From: Caldifarciminota bacterium
GTDB lineage: Bacteria; Hydrothermota; Hydrothermia; LBFQ01; DSFT01
Direction of reading: 5' to 3'
Length of the DNA stretch: 64,000 nt
Assembly (NCBI GenBank): GCA_025060695.1
Contig: JANXBH010000003.1
Coordinates: 54,114 to 118,113 of the forward strand
How positions within the stretch are numbered: the first letter of the stretch is position 1; each line of letters starts with the position of its first letter. Both the position numbers and the translations under genes were made by a program. The notes below the pieces were generated by a model. That model searched no databases. It saw only the letters and a program-made list of their open reading frames with translations, and was not told the origin of the DNA. Shown in pieces: positions 18,279 to 26,782 of the stretch.

Positions 18279-19715
18279 ATGCTAATTTTCCCTGTTTTTA
18301 TATTTTTTGTCTTTTCCATTTTACTATTTGATGTAAAGCTTGGTGTAGGTGGTGATAACATTGTTTATATGATACTTGCTAAATCTATTGCTGAATTTAA
18401 GGGATATGTTAGTTTGCATCTTGTAGGAGAGCCAGAGCATATCCACTTTCCACCAGGATTTCCCCTAATCCTTGCACCATTTTACAAAATTTTTGGTATG
18501 AACGAACTATATTTAAAAATCGTCCCATTTATCTTTTCTATACTTTCGTTTATAATACTTACTTTCATTATAAAAGACTCTTGGATAATGCTTTCTCTTT
18601 CTACTTTACCACTTTGGATTTTTTATAGTAGCAAATTGCTTTCAGAAACAACATTTATGTTCTTTTCTTTTCTTTCAATTTATCTTTTAAGTAAAAATAA
18701 ATACATTATTTCATCAATACTTGCAACATTTTCGTTTTTTATCAGAAACTCTGGTATAGCGATTGTCATTTCAATGCTAATTTACCTAATAATAAGAAAA
18801 AAGAATAAAAGTTTTCTTTTTTCAATGTTTATCTTCTTAATTCCAACATTAATATGGCAATATAGAAGTTTTGCACAAAAGCATCTTATGGAAACCACAT
18901 ATATACAGGAGTTTTTCTATAAAAATCCATACCAGCCCGAACTTGGAAAGATTAATGTTTTTGATTTTTTAGAAAGAATTTTCCAGAACTTTATTATGTA
19001 CTTTTTTGAAATTATACCAAAAAGTATAATTAACATTGATAACGAGCTTTTGGTTTTTCTAATTTCAATTACAATACTGATTTTTCTTGTATTGGGTTTT
19101 ATATCAAAAATAAAAAATATATCTATTCTTGAAATCTACTTTGTTCTATTTACAATAGTAGTACTTAGCTGGCCTTCAGTTTGGTCAAGTGATAGATTTA
19201 TACTTCCCATTATACCAATTTTAATATACTACTTTTTGCTTGGTATTAGAATTTATCTAAAGGATACCATTTTTAAACTTATAACTTTTTTAATATTTGG
19301 CATAAATCTTTCACATCTTATTTCAAAAGTCCCTCAAAATCTTGAGGAATGGAGTATATACAGGGAAAATCCTATGGAGTTATACACACCTGATTGGCAG
19401 ATGTTTTTTAATGTATGTAATTATATTAAAGAAAATGTCCCAAAGGATAAAATTATCGTTTCAAGAAAACCTGAGTTTGTATACTATATATCTTCGCACA
19501 AAGGAAGTTTATATAAATATTCGCAAAATCCAGATAGTGTATTTAATAGCATAAAGAACTACGATTTTGTCTTAGTAGATAATTTTTATTGGACAGGAAC
19601 TACAAGAAGATATCTTATTCCTGCTATTGAGAAATATAAAAATTACTTTGAAGTTGTATATATTACAGATGAACCAAAAACTTTTTTACTCAAAACAAAA
19701 AAGCAAGTGCCTTAA
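18279..19715 (+). CDS. GT-C-type membrane glycosyltransferase (ArnT/PMT-like)
   Basis: A 478-residue protein with about ten transmembrane helices. After the first helix comes a short acidic loop (LGVGGDNIVYMILAKSIAE) and then HFPPGFPLILAPFYKIFG, the arrangement seen in dolichyl- or polyprenyl-phosphate-sugar transferases of the GT-C fold. The C-terminal 100 residues form a soluble periplasmic domain. It probably moves a sugar from a lipid-phosphate donor onto a protein or glycan outside the inner membrane. It starts with ATG, 7 nt after a TAAACT element. Confidence 0.7.
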   Translation: MLIFPVFIFFVFSILLFDVKLGVGGDNIVYMILAKSIAEFKGYVSLHLVGEPEHIHFPPGFPLILAPFYKIFGMNELYLKIVPFIFSILSFIILTFIIKDSWIMLSLSTLPLWIFYSSKLLSETTFMFFSFLSIYLLSKNKYIISSILATFSFFIRNSGIAIVISMLIYLIIRKKNKSFLFSMFIFLIPTLIWQYRSFAQKHLMETTYIQEFFYKNPYQPELGKINVFDFLERIFQNFIMYFFEIIPKSIINIDNELLVFLISITILIFLVLGFISKIKNISILEIYFVLFTIVVLSWPSVWSSDRFILPIIPILIYYFLLGIRIYLKDTIFKLITFLIFGINLSHLISKVPQNLEEWSIYRENPMELYTPDWQMFFNVCNYIKENVPKDKIIVSRKPEFVYYISSHKGSLYKYSQNPDSVFNSIKNYDFVLVDNFYWTGTTRRYLIPAIEKYKNYFEVVYITDEPKTFLLKTKKQVP

Positions 19716-19718
19716 AAT
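19713..19718 (+). promoter_or_regulatory. -10-like element (TAAAAT)
   Basis: CCTTAAAATTTG includes the TAA stop of the preceding gene and ends 8 nt before the TTG start at 19727. Confidence 0.5.
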
Positions 19719-19726
19719 TTGAAAAA

Positions 19727-20428
19727 TTGGAACTTGAAAGGATATCTTATTTCAAACTAAAAGAACTTAATATAAATAGAGCATTTTTACCTATTGGGAC
19801 AATAGAAGCACACGGTCCTGCACCACTTGGCACAGATAACTATATTCCATATATTCTTTCAAAGGAATTATCCAAAGAATTCAATGCAATAGTCCTACCT
19901 ACAGTTAGCTATGGAATAAACAAGTCTTTAGATTATTATTTAGGTTCAATGGGAATATCTGAGAAAACATTTAAAAGCTTAGTTTTGGATATTTTAAAGT
20001 CTTGCTATAAGAATAAATTTTCTGAAATATTTATATTTAATGGTCATTCTGGAAATAGTGCAATAATAAAGGAAGTTAGTTATAAGGCACATGTAAAGTA
20101 TAACCTAAAAATATGTATTATTGAATGGTGGGAAATTGCAAAGGATATAGATTTTTTCAAAGAATATAGAGGACATGCAGGTATAGATGAAGTTTCAATG
20201 GTAATATATGCTATACCTGATGTTATTAGTGAAATAAGGAAAAACTTTAAGTCTTATACTATTAAAATGGGCATAACTAACTATCCAAATCCAAGAAGTA
20301 TTTTAGTAGATAGAGAAAATATAGAATATGCCTTAGATTTAGAAAAATCAAGAGAATTTTTTCTTTTGGTAAAAGAGAGAATAAGAAATTATATTTTGGA
20401 GGTTATTGAAGGATGGAGAGAAATATAA
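19727..20428 (+). CDS. creatininase-family amidohydrolase
   Basis: A 233-residue metalloenzyme-family protein. The metal ligands of the family are visible in LPIGTIEAHGPAPLGTDNYI (Glu, His, Asp) and FNGHSGNSAI (His), with a later acidic segment GHAGIDEVSMV. Members hydrolyse cyclic or linear amide bonds (creatinine, a riboflavin-pathway intermediate, mycofactocin peptide), so the substrate here is open. Start is TTG, 8 nt after TAAAAT. It overlaps the next gene by 16 nt, suggesting a coupled pair with the RicT-like protein. Confidence 0.82.
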   Translation: MELERISYFKLKELNINRAFLPIGTIEAHGPAPLGTDNYIPYILSKELSKEFNAIVLPTVSYGINKSLDYYLGSMGISEKTFKSLVLDILKSCYKNKFSEIFIFNGHSGNSAIIKEVSYKAHVKYNLKICIIEWWEIAKDIDFFKEYRGHAGIDEVSMVIYAIPDVISEIRKNFKSYTIKMGITNYPNPRSILVDRENIEYALDLEKSREFFLLVKERIRNYILEVIEGWREI

Positions 20429-21273
20429 GGACATTAGATGTTTCTATTATTGGTGCCGATGAATATGAAAGCTATATTCATCCCAAGTTTGATAGTTTTA
20501 AACTTGGTGAATTTCTTTGGGTTAAGTTAGAAAGTGAAGAGTACGAAAAGTTAGTAAAAATAAGAGGAATAAATCAAAAAGTTTCAAGGGAAATAAAAAA
20601 TATTTCTTCATACAGAAGAGCACATAAAGATAGTATTATCAAGGTTATGAAAAATATGATAAAGGGAATACTTTGGGAGATGGGTTATGAAAATGTGAAA
20701 CTTGCTAATTTTGTACTGGATATTGAAAAGGGAATATTAAGTGTTGATTATATATCTGATAAGAAATTAAATTTGCATATTCTTGGTTCTAAGTTTGCAA
20801 AGTTATTACACGTTAGAGTAGAATTAAATCAAATTGGGGCAAGGGACTTAGCAGGTCAAATAGGATGGCTTGAACCATGTGGATTAATTGCATGCTGTAA
20901 GACATTTTTAAAGGGGAAACTTCCTTCTGTTACTATAGATATGGCAAGGAAACAATATCTATTTACTGGACCTGAGAGACTAACTGGTGCTTGTGGAAGA
21001 CTTTTTTGTTGCCTTGTATATGAATTAGATTTTTATGATGAAATGTATAACAAGCTTCCCAAAATGGGTGCAAAAGTAAAAACTCCAAATGGAATAGGCG
21101 AAATAGTAGAAATAAATGCCTTAAAGGGATATTTTAGAATCAAATACAATAATTTAAAATACGAAGTAATTGATATTGCAGAAAATAAACAATGGTATGT
21201 AGTATCACAGCCTGAAGTTCCTAATAATAGTAAAGAAGATAAAAGTTCTGTAAACGATGTTTGGTCTGAATAG
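20413..21273 (+). CDS. PSP1-domain protein, RicT/YaaT-like
   Basis: A 286-residue protein of the PSP1 C-terminal domain family. The diagnostic cysteine clusters EPCGLIACCKTFL (near residue 155) and GACGRLFCCLVYE (near 195) match RicT, a subunit of an Fe-S-containing complex that acts with RNase Y in Bacillus. A KOW-like stretch (KMGAKVKTPNGIGEIVEINA) follows. GGAGG is upstream inside the creatininase gene. The 3' end overlaps the convergent gene by 69 nt, the longest convergent overlap in the window. Confidence 0.82.
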   Translation: MERNIRTLDVSIIGADEYESYIHPKFDSFKLGEFLWVKLESEEYEKLVKIRGINQKVSREIKNISSYRRAHKDSIIKVMKNMIKGILWEMGYENVKLANFVLDIEKGILSVDYISDKKLNLHILGSKFAKLLHVRVELNQIGARDLAGQIGWLEPCGLIACCKTFLKGKLPSVTIDMARKQYLFTGPERLTGACGRLFCCLVYELDFYDEMYNKLPKMGAKVKTPNGIGEIVEINALKGYFRIKYNNLKYEVIDIAENKQWYVVSQPEVPNNSKEDKSSVNDVWSE

Positions 21274-22089
21274 AAAATCGTATAGCCAACTATTCAATTT
21301 GAAAAGCTTGTATCCTTCGTATGTATCGTTAAAATGTAAAACTATAAAATCCCTTAGATTTACATTAGTTTTAACTCTACTATCAAAATCTATTTCAAGT
21401 GAAGTATTATACATACTTTCAAATTGATAAAGTGAATGAAAACTAATAGGTAATTTACTAAATTTATATTCCATAAAGACCAATACATCACTTGGTTCTA
21501 TATAGTAAAGGAATTTATTGATATTTATACTTGCTTTGATTTTTTTATAGATTAACTTTCTAAGCAGTGGTTTCATATTGTAAAGTTTTATATTTTTACT
21601 ATTTAAGTCTGATATAATAATTTTACTTTCAAGTTCAAGTATTTGCTTTTTGAGGATAAACTCTCTTAAAGTTTGCTTATCTAAAAATGTTTCAGATAAT
21701 TTATAAAAATTCTCAAAGTCGTTAAAAATAAAGTATCTTTCTCTATACTTTTCTTTATAAAGAAACACATTGCCAAAAATTATAATATTTTTTTTAATTT
21801 CATCAAAAATTATGCCAAAGTAAGTTCTATTCAGCTCTTTTAAGTTATCTAATTTGTATGCATTTAAAATATCTTCTAAATTATGCTCCCCTCTATAGAT
21901 AATGTGAACTTTTCCAAAGTTATGTAAAGTGCAGTTTGTAATGATAACTGCATGTATATCATCAAAGTTTAAGCTTGGGAGGGTATTTAAAAAAATTGGT
22001 TTTTCTCCTAATAGTACTGCTTTTTGATTTACTTCAGTTTTTATATATAAATTGTCAAAGTCTAACAAGACCAAAAATTTATTGGGCAT
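21205..22089 (-). CDS. unknown protein, possibly a degenerate asparagine-synthetase-like protein
   Basis: About 294 residues, no clear family. Two stretches resemble asparagine synthetase: residues about 85-135 (TYFGIIFDEIKKNIIIFGN after an EHNLEDILNAYK segment) look like the AsnB segment GMFSIVLYDKNERKIYLIRD that precedes the phosphate-binding turn, and SMYNTSLEIDFDSRV looks like the KSVEMRVPFLD loop. The N-terminal nucleophile cysteine and the SGGIDS ATP loop are both absent, so it cannot work as a normal AsnB. ATG at 22089 is preferred over 22098; both overlap the upstream glycosylase gene. Confidence 0.35.
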   Translation of the reverse strand: MPNKFLVLLDFDNLYIKTEVNQKAVLLGEKPIFLNTLPSLNFDDIHAVIITNCTLHNFGKVHIIYRGEHNLEDILNAYKLDNLKELNRTYFGIIFDEIKKNIIIFGNVFLYKEKYRERYFIFNDFENFYKLSETFLDKQTLREFILKKQILELESKIIISDLNSKNIKLYNMKPLLRKLIYKKIKASININKFLYYIEPSDVLVFMEYKFSKLPISFHSLYQFESMYNTSLEIDFDSRVKTNVNLRDFIVLHFNDTYEGYKLFKLNSWLYDFLFRPNIVYRTFIFFTIIRNFRL

Positions 22090-22709
22090 ACTTGACAATA
22101 AGCCTTATGCTTTTTACAGAACTCTTTTGCCAGATTTACAAGTAATGCATGAAACTCCTTATAAATCTCTATGTCCTTTTTTATGCTACTTTCAAAAAAT
22201 TTTTTATATTCCTCATAGTTTTTATAGTAAATACCGTGCCTATTTAAAATTCTTATTGTATATTTATCTATTACAAAGCTTGGTCTTTGAAATACATATA
22301 GTATAATAGCATCCGCAGTTTCCTTACCAACTCCATTTATACTTAAAAGATTTTGCCTTAGTCTAATATCATCTAATTTATCTAAATTCTCAAATCCACC
22401 ATTTTTAACTAAAAACTCTAAAAAATTCTTTATCCTTATTGTTTTTATTCTATAAAATCCACAAGGTCTAATTATTTTCATAAGTTCTTCATTTTGAATA
22501 TTGAGTATTTTTCTTGCATAGAACATGTAGTTATTATCATTTTCCGGAAGTAAGTTATTTACTTTTAAATTATATATAGCACTTTCTACATTTTTCCAAG
22601 ATGTGTTTTGAGTTAGTATTGCGGATATGGAAATTTCAAGCTTGCTATCTCCAGGCCACCAATTTTGCTTTCCAAAATATTTTATAAGTGCTTCATATAC
22701 ATTATTCAT
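22062..22709 (-). CDS. HhH-GPD DNA glycosylase, MagIII-like (endonuclease III superfamily)
   Basis: A 215-residue base-excision repair enzyme. QNWWPGDSKLEISISAILTQNTSW matches the start of MagIII-type 3-methyladenine glycosylases (shown here in part: SAILTQNTSW). The helix-hairpin-helix reads INGVGKETADAI, so the lysine that makes endonuclease III bifunctional is glutamate, while the catalytic aspartate is kept (FVIDKYTIRIL). A C-terminal four-cysteine set (C-x6-C-x2-C-x6-C) suggests a 4Fe-4S cluster. It is therefore probably a monofunctional glycosylase. It overlaps thiD by 4 nt. Confidence 0.8.
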   Translation of the reverse strand: MNNVYEALIKYFGKQNWWPGDSKLEISISAILTQNTSWKNVESAIYNLKVNNLLPENDNNYMFYARKILNIQNEELMKIIRPCGFYRIKTIRIKNFLEFLVKNGGFENLDKLDDIRLRQNLLSINGVGKETADAIILYVFQRPSFVIDKYTIRILNRHGIYYKNYEEYKKFFESSIKKDIEIYKEFHALLVNLAKEFCKKHKAYCQVCPINFWSC

Positions 22710-23494
22710 ATTGTAAGAAAGTGTCCAAGCGGTCCATGACCACCTCCCAAATCTAAATTATTTTCAATTGCAAATTGAACATATGACCTTGCTATTCTAA
22801 TGGATTTTATTATATGCCTATTTTTAGCTAAATTAGCAGTTATGGCAGCAGAGTACGTGCAACCTGTCCCATGAGTATTTTTAGTATCTACATAAGGATA
22901 AACAAGCTCTATAAATTCATTATTATAATAAACTACGTCAAAAACCTTATTTTCAAGTGGCATATGACCGCCCTTTACTATTACACACTTCGCACCAAGA
23001 CTACTAATAAATTTTGCACACTCTTTCATATCATGTAAATTTCTAATTTCAATATTACATATCTTTTTCGCTTCATTTATATTTGGAGTAATAATAAGCG
23101 AAAGTGGAATGAGTTCCTTTATAAGTGCCTCTATAGCTGATGGTTTTAGAAGTAAATCCCCACTTTTTGCAACCATTACCGGGTCAATTACTAACTTTTC
23201 AATATTAAAATCCCTAATAGCTTTTGCTACATTAATGATAATATCTTCATTTGATAGCATACCTGTTTTTACTGCATCTACTCCAATATCTTCAACTACT
23301 ACTTTTATTTGTTCGTATACAAAACTACCTGTTGCATCGTATATACCATATACACCCTTTGTATTTTGTGCAGTTAAAGAAGTTATTACACTCATTCCAT
23401 ACACTCCAAATGCGGAAAATGTTTTTAAATCAGCTTGAATTCCAGCACCTCCTCCACTATCACTTCCTGCAATTGTAAGTGCCCTATATAGCAT
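22706..23494 (-). CDS. thiD: hydroxymethylpyrimidine/phosphomethylpyrimidine kinase
   Basis: A 262-residue ribokinase-fold enzyme of thiamine synthesis that phosphorylates HMP and HMP-P. Motifs: TIAGSDSGGGAGIQADLKTF at the N-terminus (first 20 of the signature), DPVMVAKSGDLLL, NINEAKKIC and the anion-hole NTHGTGCTYSAAI near residue 210. The ATG is 6 nt after a TAAAAT element, so there is no room for a TPP riboswitch leader. It heads an operon with the glycosylase and the AsnB-like gene. Confidence 0.93.
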   Translation of the reverse strand: MLYRALTIAGSDSGGGAGIQADLKTFSAFGVYGMSVITSLTAQNTKGVYGIYDATGSFVYEQIKVVVEDIGVDAVKTGMLSNEDIIINVAKAIRDFNIEKLVIDPVMVAKSGDLLLKPSAIEALIKELIPLSLIITPNINEAKKICNIEIRNLHDMKECAKFISSLGAKCVIVKGGHMPLENKVFDVVYYNNEFIELVYPYVDTKNTHGTGCTYSAAITANLAKNRHIIKSIRIARSYVQFAIENNLDLGGGHGPLGHFLTI

Positions 23495-23498
23495 AGGA

Positions 23499-23523
23499 AA
23501 ATTTTAAGGTTACCTTAAAATTT
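23499..23523. promoter_or_regulatory. palindromic bidirectional promoter of thiD and the T9SS amidase
   Basis: A 12-bp perfect inverted repeat (AAATTTTAAGGT, one T, ACCTTAAAATTT) holds two back-to-back -10-like elements: minus-strand TAAAAT at 23506-23501, 6 nt before the thiD ATG, and plus-strand TAAAAT at 23516-23521, 6 nt before the ATG at 23528. Only 9 nt separate the hexamers, so no independent -35 fits between them. Confidence 0.65.
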
Positions 23524-23527
23524 AAGT

Positions 23528-25675
23528 ATGTTAGAGGCAATTATATTAGCACCATCAATTGAACAAATTAACTACTATAAACATCTTGATAGTACGTTTT
23601 CAAAAGTTAGCAAAATAGTAAATGTGGATGTGGATTTATTAAAAACTATAGCATATGTAGAAACAAGATTTTACCATCACATATGTCCATCAAGGGATAA
23701 CTCTATAGGAATAATGAATATAAGGAATTTTTCCATTCACATAGAAAATAAAGAAAATATTGATATTCAATGCGAAAATAGTAATATAACACTTGAAGGC
23801 ACAAAAGCATACATTTCAAAAAATGAAGAAAACAATATACTTTATGCAGCTTTTCTTATTAGAAAATTTTTAGATGAATGCAATAATAATTTAGTGTGTG
23901 CTTTAAGAAAATATAATAGTAGTGATTTGTTTATAGAGGATGTTTTGAGAATATATAGAGAAGGTTTAGATTTTCCAATTTTATCAATTAAACCCAAAAG
24001 TGAAGTTGAATTTTTTAAATCAAATACCGCTTTTAATGCAGACTGTTCTCCACAACCAGAATTTAATTTTGTAAACGCCTTTATTCCTGCACATAGTTCA
24101 AACTATACCGATGCAAATAGGCCCAATGATTACCCAATTAAGAAAATTGTAATACATACAACTCAAGGTTCGTATAATGGAGCAATCTCTTGGTTTCAAA
24201 ACCCAAATAGCAATGTTTCTGCTCACTACGTCCTAAGGTCTTCCGATGGGCATACTACTCAGATGGTTTGTCATAAGGATATAGCATGGCACGCAGGAAA
24301 CTGGCATTATAATACTAGATCAATAGGTTTTGAACATGAAGGATATGTTCAGCAAAATGGATGGTATACGGACACTATGTTAAGGATATCTGCAAGAATT
24401 GCAAGGCAGTTAGCAGATATTTACAATATAAACAAAGTAAGAGATACTATAAATGGTATTATGGGACACAACGAGGTCCCAAATGCTACGCATACTGACC
24501 CAGGTCCATATTGGGATTGGAAATACTACTTAGCACTTGTTAATGGTATTGAATATAAAGATACACTGTTTGATGAATTCAGCTATAATTTTAAAAGAGG
24601 AGGTCCATATACTTCTTGGTGGTTCGACAGTATTTATGGCTATAATGGCGGTCATCACTTCTGGACATACTCTTGGACAGGTAATATTGCAAACTGGGCA
24701 AGATGGACACCAATACTACCATTCCCAGGGATATACAAAGTAAGAGTGTATATTCCGCAAAATAGCAAAGCATATGTAAGATACAAGATTTATCATAGAA
24801 ATGGTATTTCAGAAAAATGGATTGACCAAAATTTATACAATAATCAGTGGGTTGATTTAGGAAACTATGAGTTTTACGCAGGTTATTCCATAAATCAAGG
24901 TTCAGTTACACTTGGTGATACCACAATCTCAGGAAGAGAAAACCAGAGAATAGGTTTTGATGGCATTAGTTTTGCTTATCTTTCTCCTCTACCAGGTTGT
25001 AATACAAGAATTGTAGATGATGCAAATGTAGGATGGCAACCATATGGAAACTGGATATTAAGTAGTTTAAAGGGTTATGCAGGAGACTATAGATATAATT
25101 ATACTTCAAACAATGATTCTGTTATTTATAATCCTCAAATAACCTGTCCTGGAGGATATGAATTAAGAGCTTGGATTAGAAAAGGTTCAAACAGAACCAC
25201 AGAGGCAAAGTATAGAATAATCAGGATGAATGGAGATACTACAATATATCTAAATCAATTTTCAAATAGTTTAAATGATACAGGATGGATAACTCTTGGG
25301 AATTTCTGTTTAAATAGTAATTCAAGAGTTATATTATATTCAAGCGCTCCCGAAAATTCAAATTCCATAGTAGTAATATCTGATGCTATTGAGTTCAAAT
25401 ACAATTCAAACATAAATTGTAATCCATTATTCAATAATGAGGTTAATAACATTTATACTATAAAACTTGAAAAAAATGGTAAAATTAAGCTAAATCTTGG
25501 AAGTTCAAGGGAAGTTAATTTAGAAATATATTCAATTGATGGAAGAAAAGCATACGTCTTTAATAAATTCTTAAATGCAGGTTATAATGAAATAGATATT
25601 CCTCTAAAAAGTGGTATATATATACTTAAATTTGATGGAAAAACATATAAGTGGTTCATATTAAGAAATTTCTAA
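23528..25675 (+). CDS. T9SS-exported cell-wall hydrolase: SLT-like domain, amidase_2, two golvesin-like domains, sorting domain
   Basis: A 715-residue surface protein. Residues about 20-130 look like a lytic transglycosylase/lysozyme-like domain (AYVETRFYHH with Glu45, then SIGIMNI). Residues about 200-335 are N-acetylmuramoyl-L-alanine amidase type 2: IVIHTTQGSYNGAISWF (zinc ligand His210), GHNEVP (His314), THTDPGPYWDW (Asp324). Two golvesin/Xly-like carbohydrate-binding modules follow (about 350-490 and 495-630). The last 70 residues are a type A T9SS C-terminal domain (VNLEIYSIDGRKAYV ... KSGIYILKFDGK). The N-terminus MLEAIILAPSIEQ is at best a minimal signal peptide. It overlaps corC by 15 nt. 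Confidence 0.85.
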   Translation: MLEAIILAPSIEQINYYKHLDSTFSKVSKIVNVDVDLLKTIAYVETRFYHHICPSRDNSIGIMNIRNFSIHIENKENIDIQCENSNITLEGTKAYISKNEENNILYAAFLIRKFLDECNNNLVCALRKYNSSDLFIEDVLRIYREGLDFPILSIKPKSEVEFFKSNTAFNADCSPQPEFNFVNAFIPAHSSNYTDANRPNDYPIKKIVIHTTQGSYNGAISWFQNPNSNVSAHYVLRSSDGHTTQMVCHKDIAWHAGNWHYNTRSIGFEHEGYVQQNGWYTDTMLRISARIARQLADIYNINKVRDTINGIMGHNEVPNATHTDPGPYWDWKYYLALVNGIEYKDTLFDEFSYNFKRGGPYTSWWFDSIYGYNGGHHFWTYSWTGNIANWARWTPILPFPGIYKVRVYIPQNSKAYVRYKIYHRNGISEKWIDQNLYNNQWVDLGNYEFYAGYSINQGSVTLGDTTISGRENQRIGFDGISFAYLSPLPGCNTRIVDDANVGWQPYGNWILSSLKGYAGDYRYNYTSNNDSVIYNPQITCPGGYELRAWIRKGSNRTTEAKYRIIRMNGDTTIYLNQFSNSLNDTGWITLGNFCLNSNSRVILYSSAPENSNSIVVISDAIEFKYNSNINCNPLFNNEVNNIYTIKLEKNGKIKLNLGSSREVNLEIYSIDGRKAYVFNKFLNAGYNEIDIPLKSGIYILKFDGKTYKWFILRNF

Positions 25676-26782
25676 TTTAATTTTTTCCACATAGTTATTA
25701 TTTTTGCTAAGAATTGTAATTTTTAGATTTTCAAAGTAAATCTCCTCTCCTTCCAATATACTATCTAAACCTTTCTCTATCAAAAATTCATTAAAATTCC
25801 TATTTGGTTCTCCCAAATATACACCAGTTATTTCTTCAATAAGACCAAGGTCAATTGGAGAAGATATAATATATACATTCTCTGAAATCTTTCTAATATT
25901 TGGACTATATATATTAAAAACATTTCTTAAAATTTCTTTTCTTGTTGCTATTCCTAAAAAATTACCAAACTCATCGTATACAACTGAAAACCTATATCCC
26001 ATCTTTAAAAATTTCATTACAGGAAAACTATCTAAAAGAACTACTGGCTCTTTTATATAATTTTTTATACTCTCTTCCACATTTGCATTAATAAGCTCAC
26101 TTATATCAACAATTCCCACAATATTATGCTTTGTTTCTTTATAAACAGGATAAAATCTATAGTTTTTACTTTTATACAACCTTACTACATCTTTCACTTT
26201 ACTTTCATAACTTATAGTTTCAACTTCACTTGCAGGTTTTATAAATGTTTTTATATCACTTTTCATTAAACTAATTAATTCTTGCGCAATTAGTGCTCTT
26301 TGCTCCTTCCAAAAACCTCTTTCAATAATATATTTTAGTGGCAATAGTATATCTTTTGTTCCAATATACCTTTCGGAAGATGCTCTGTAAAATGGAAAAA
26401 TTTTATTTAAAATGTGGAAAATTGGACTAAAGATAAGACCAACGTTCCAATATATTGTTCTGAAGATAGAATTATAGAAGAAGTTTGGATAGTAAAAAGC
26501 AACACTTTTTGGTAATGTCTCACAAAATATTAGGACAATTGCAGTAAATAGCAAAATTTCAAGTAAGTATTTTAAATTCTCATCTAAAATTATTTTTCCT
26601 ATAATTATTGAAAAATATATTGCTCCAAAACTGTTTGCAAGAGTATTTATAAATAGTGTTGTGCTAATAAATATGTTATCTTTTTGAATATTATAACTTC
26701 TTTCTGATTTTAAATAGCCTGCTTCAAACCCCGAACTTACGAAGGAAATTGCTAAAAATAAAAGTAAGACTAGTATTTCCAT
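25661..26782 (-). CDS. CNNM/CorC-family membrane protein (DUF21, CBS, CorC_HlyC)
   Basis: A 373-residue protein. Residues 1-130 hold four hydrophobic helices of the DUF21 domain (SFVSSGFEAGYL near the start, FCETLPKSVAFYYP). Residues about 185-300 form a CBS pair (VKDVVRLYKSKNYRFYPVYK; VYDEFGNFLGIATRKEI), and a C-terminal CorC_HlyC domain ends it. The family takes part in magnesium efflux or homeostasis. It is the last gene of the phoH-pgpH-ybeY-corC string, overlapping ybeY by 13 nt. Confidence 0.85.
   Translation of the reverse strand: MEILVLLLFLAISFVSSGFEAGYLKSERSYNIQKDNIFISTTLFINTLANSFGAIYFSIIIGKIILDENLKYLLEILLFTAIVLIFCETLPKSVAFYYPNFFYNSIFRTIYWNVGLIFSPIFHILNKIFPFYRASSERYIGTKDILLPLKYIIERGFWKEQRALIAQELISLMKSDIKTFIKPASEVETISYESKVKDVVRLYKSKNYRFYPVYKETKHNIVGIVDISELINANVEESIKNYIKEPVVLLDSFPVMKFLKMGYRFSVVYDEFGNFLGIATRKEILRNVFNIYSPNIRKISENVYIISSPIDLGLIEEITGVYLGEPNRNFNEFLIEKGLDSILEGEEIYFENLKITILSKNNNYVEKIKLEIS

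Noticed and set aside
23495..23527. TPP riboswitch upstream of thiD
   Set aside because: Only 6 nt lie between the promoter-like hexamer and the thiD ATG, and no conserved riboswitch core is present in the 33-nt gap.
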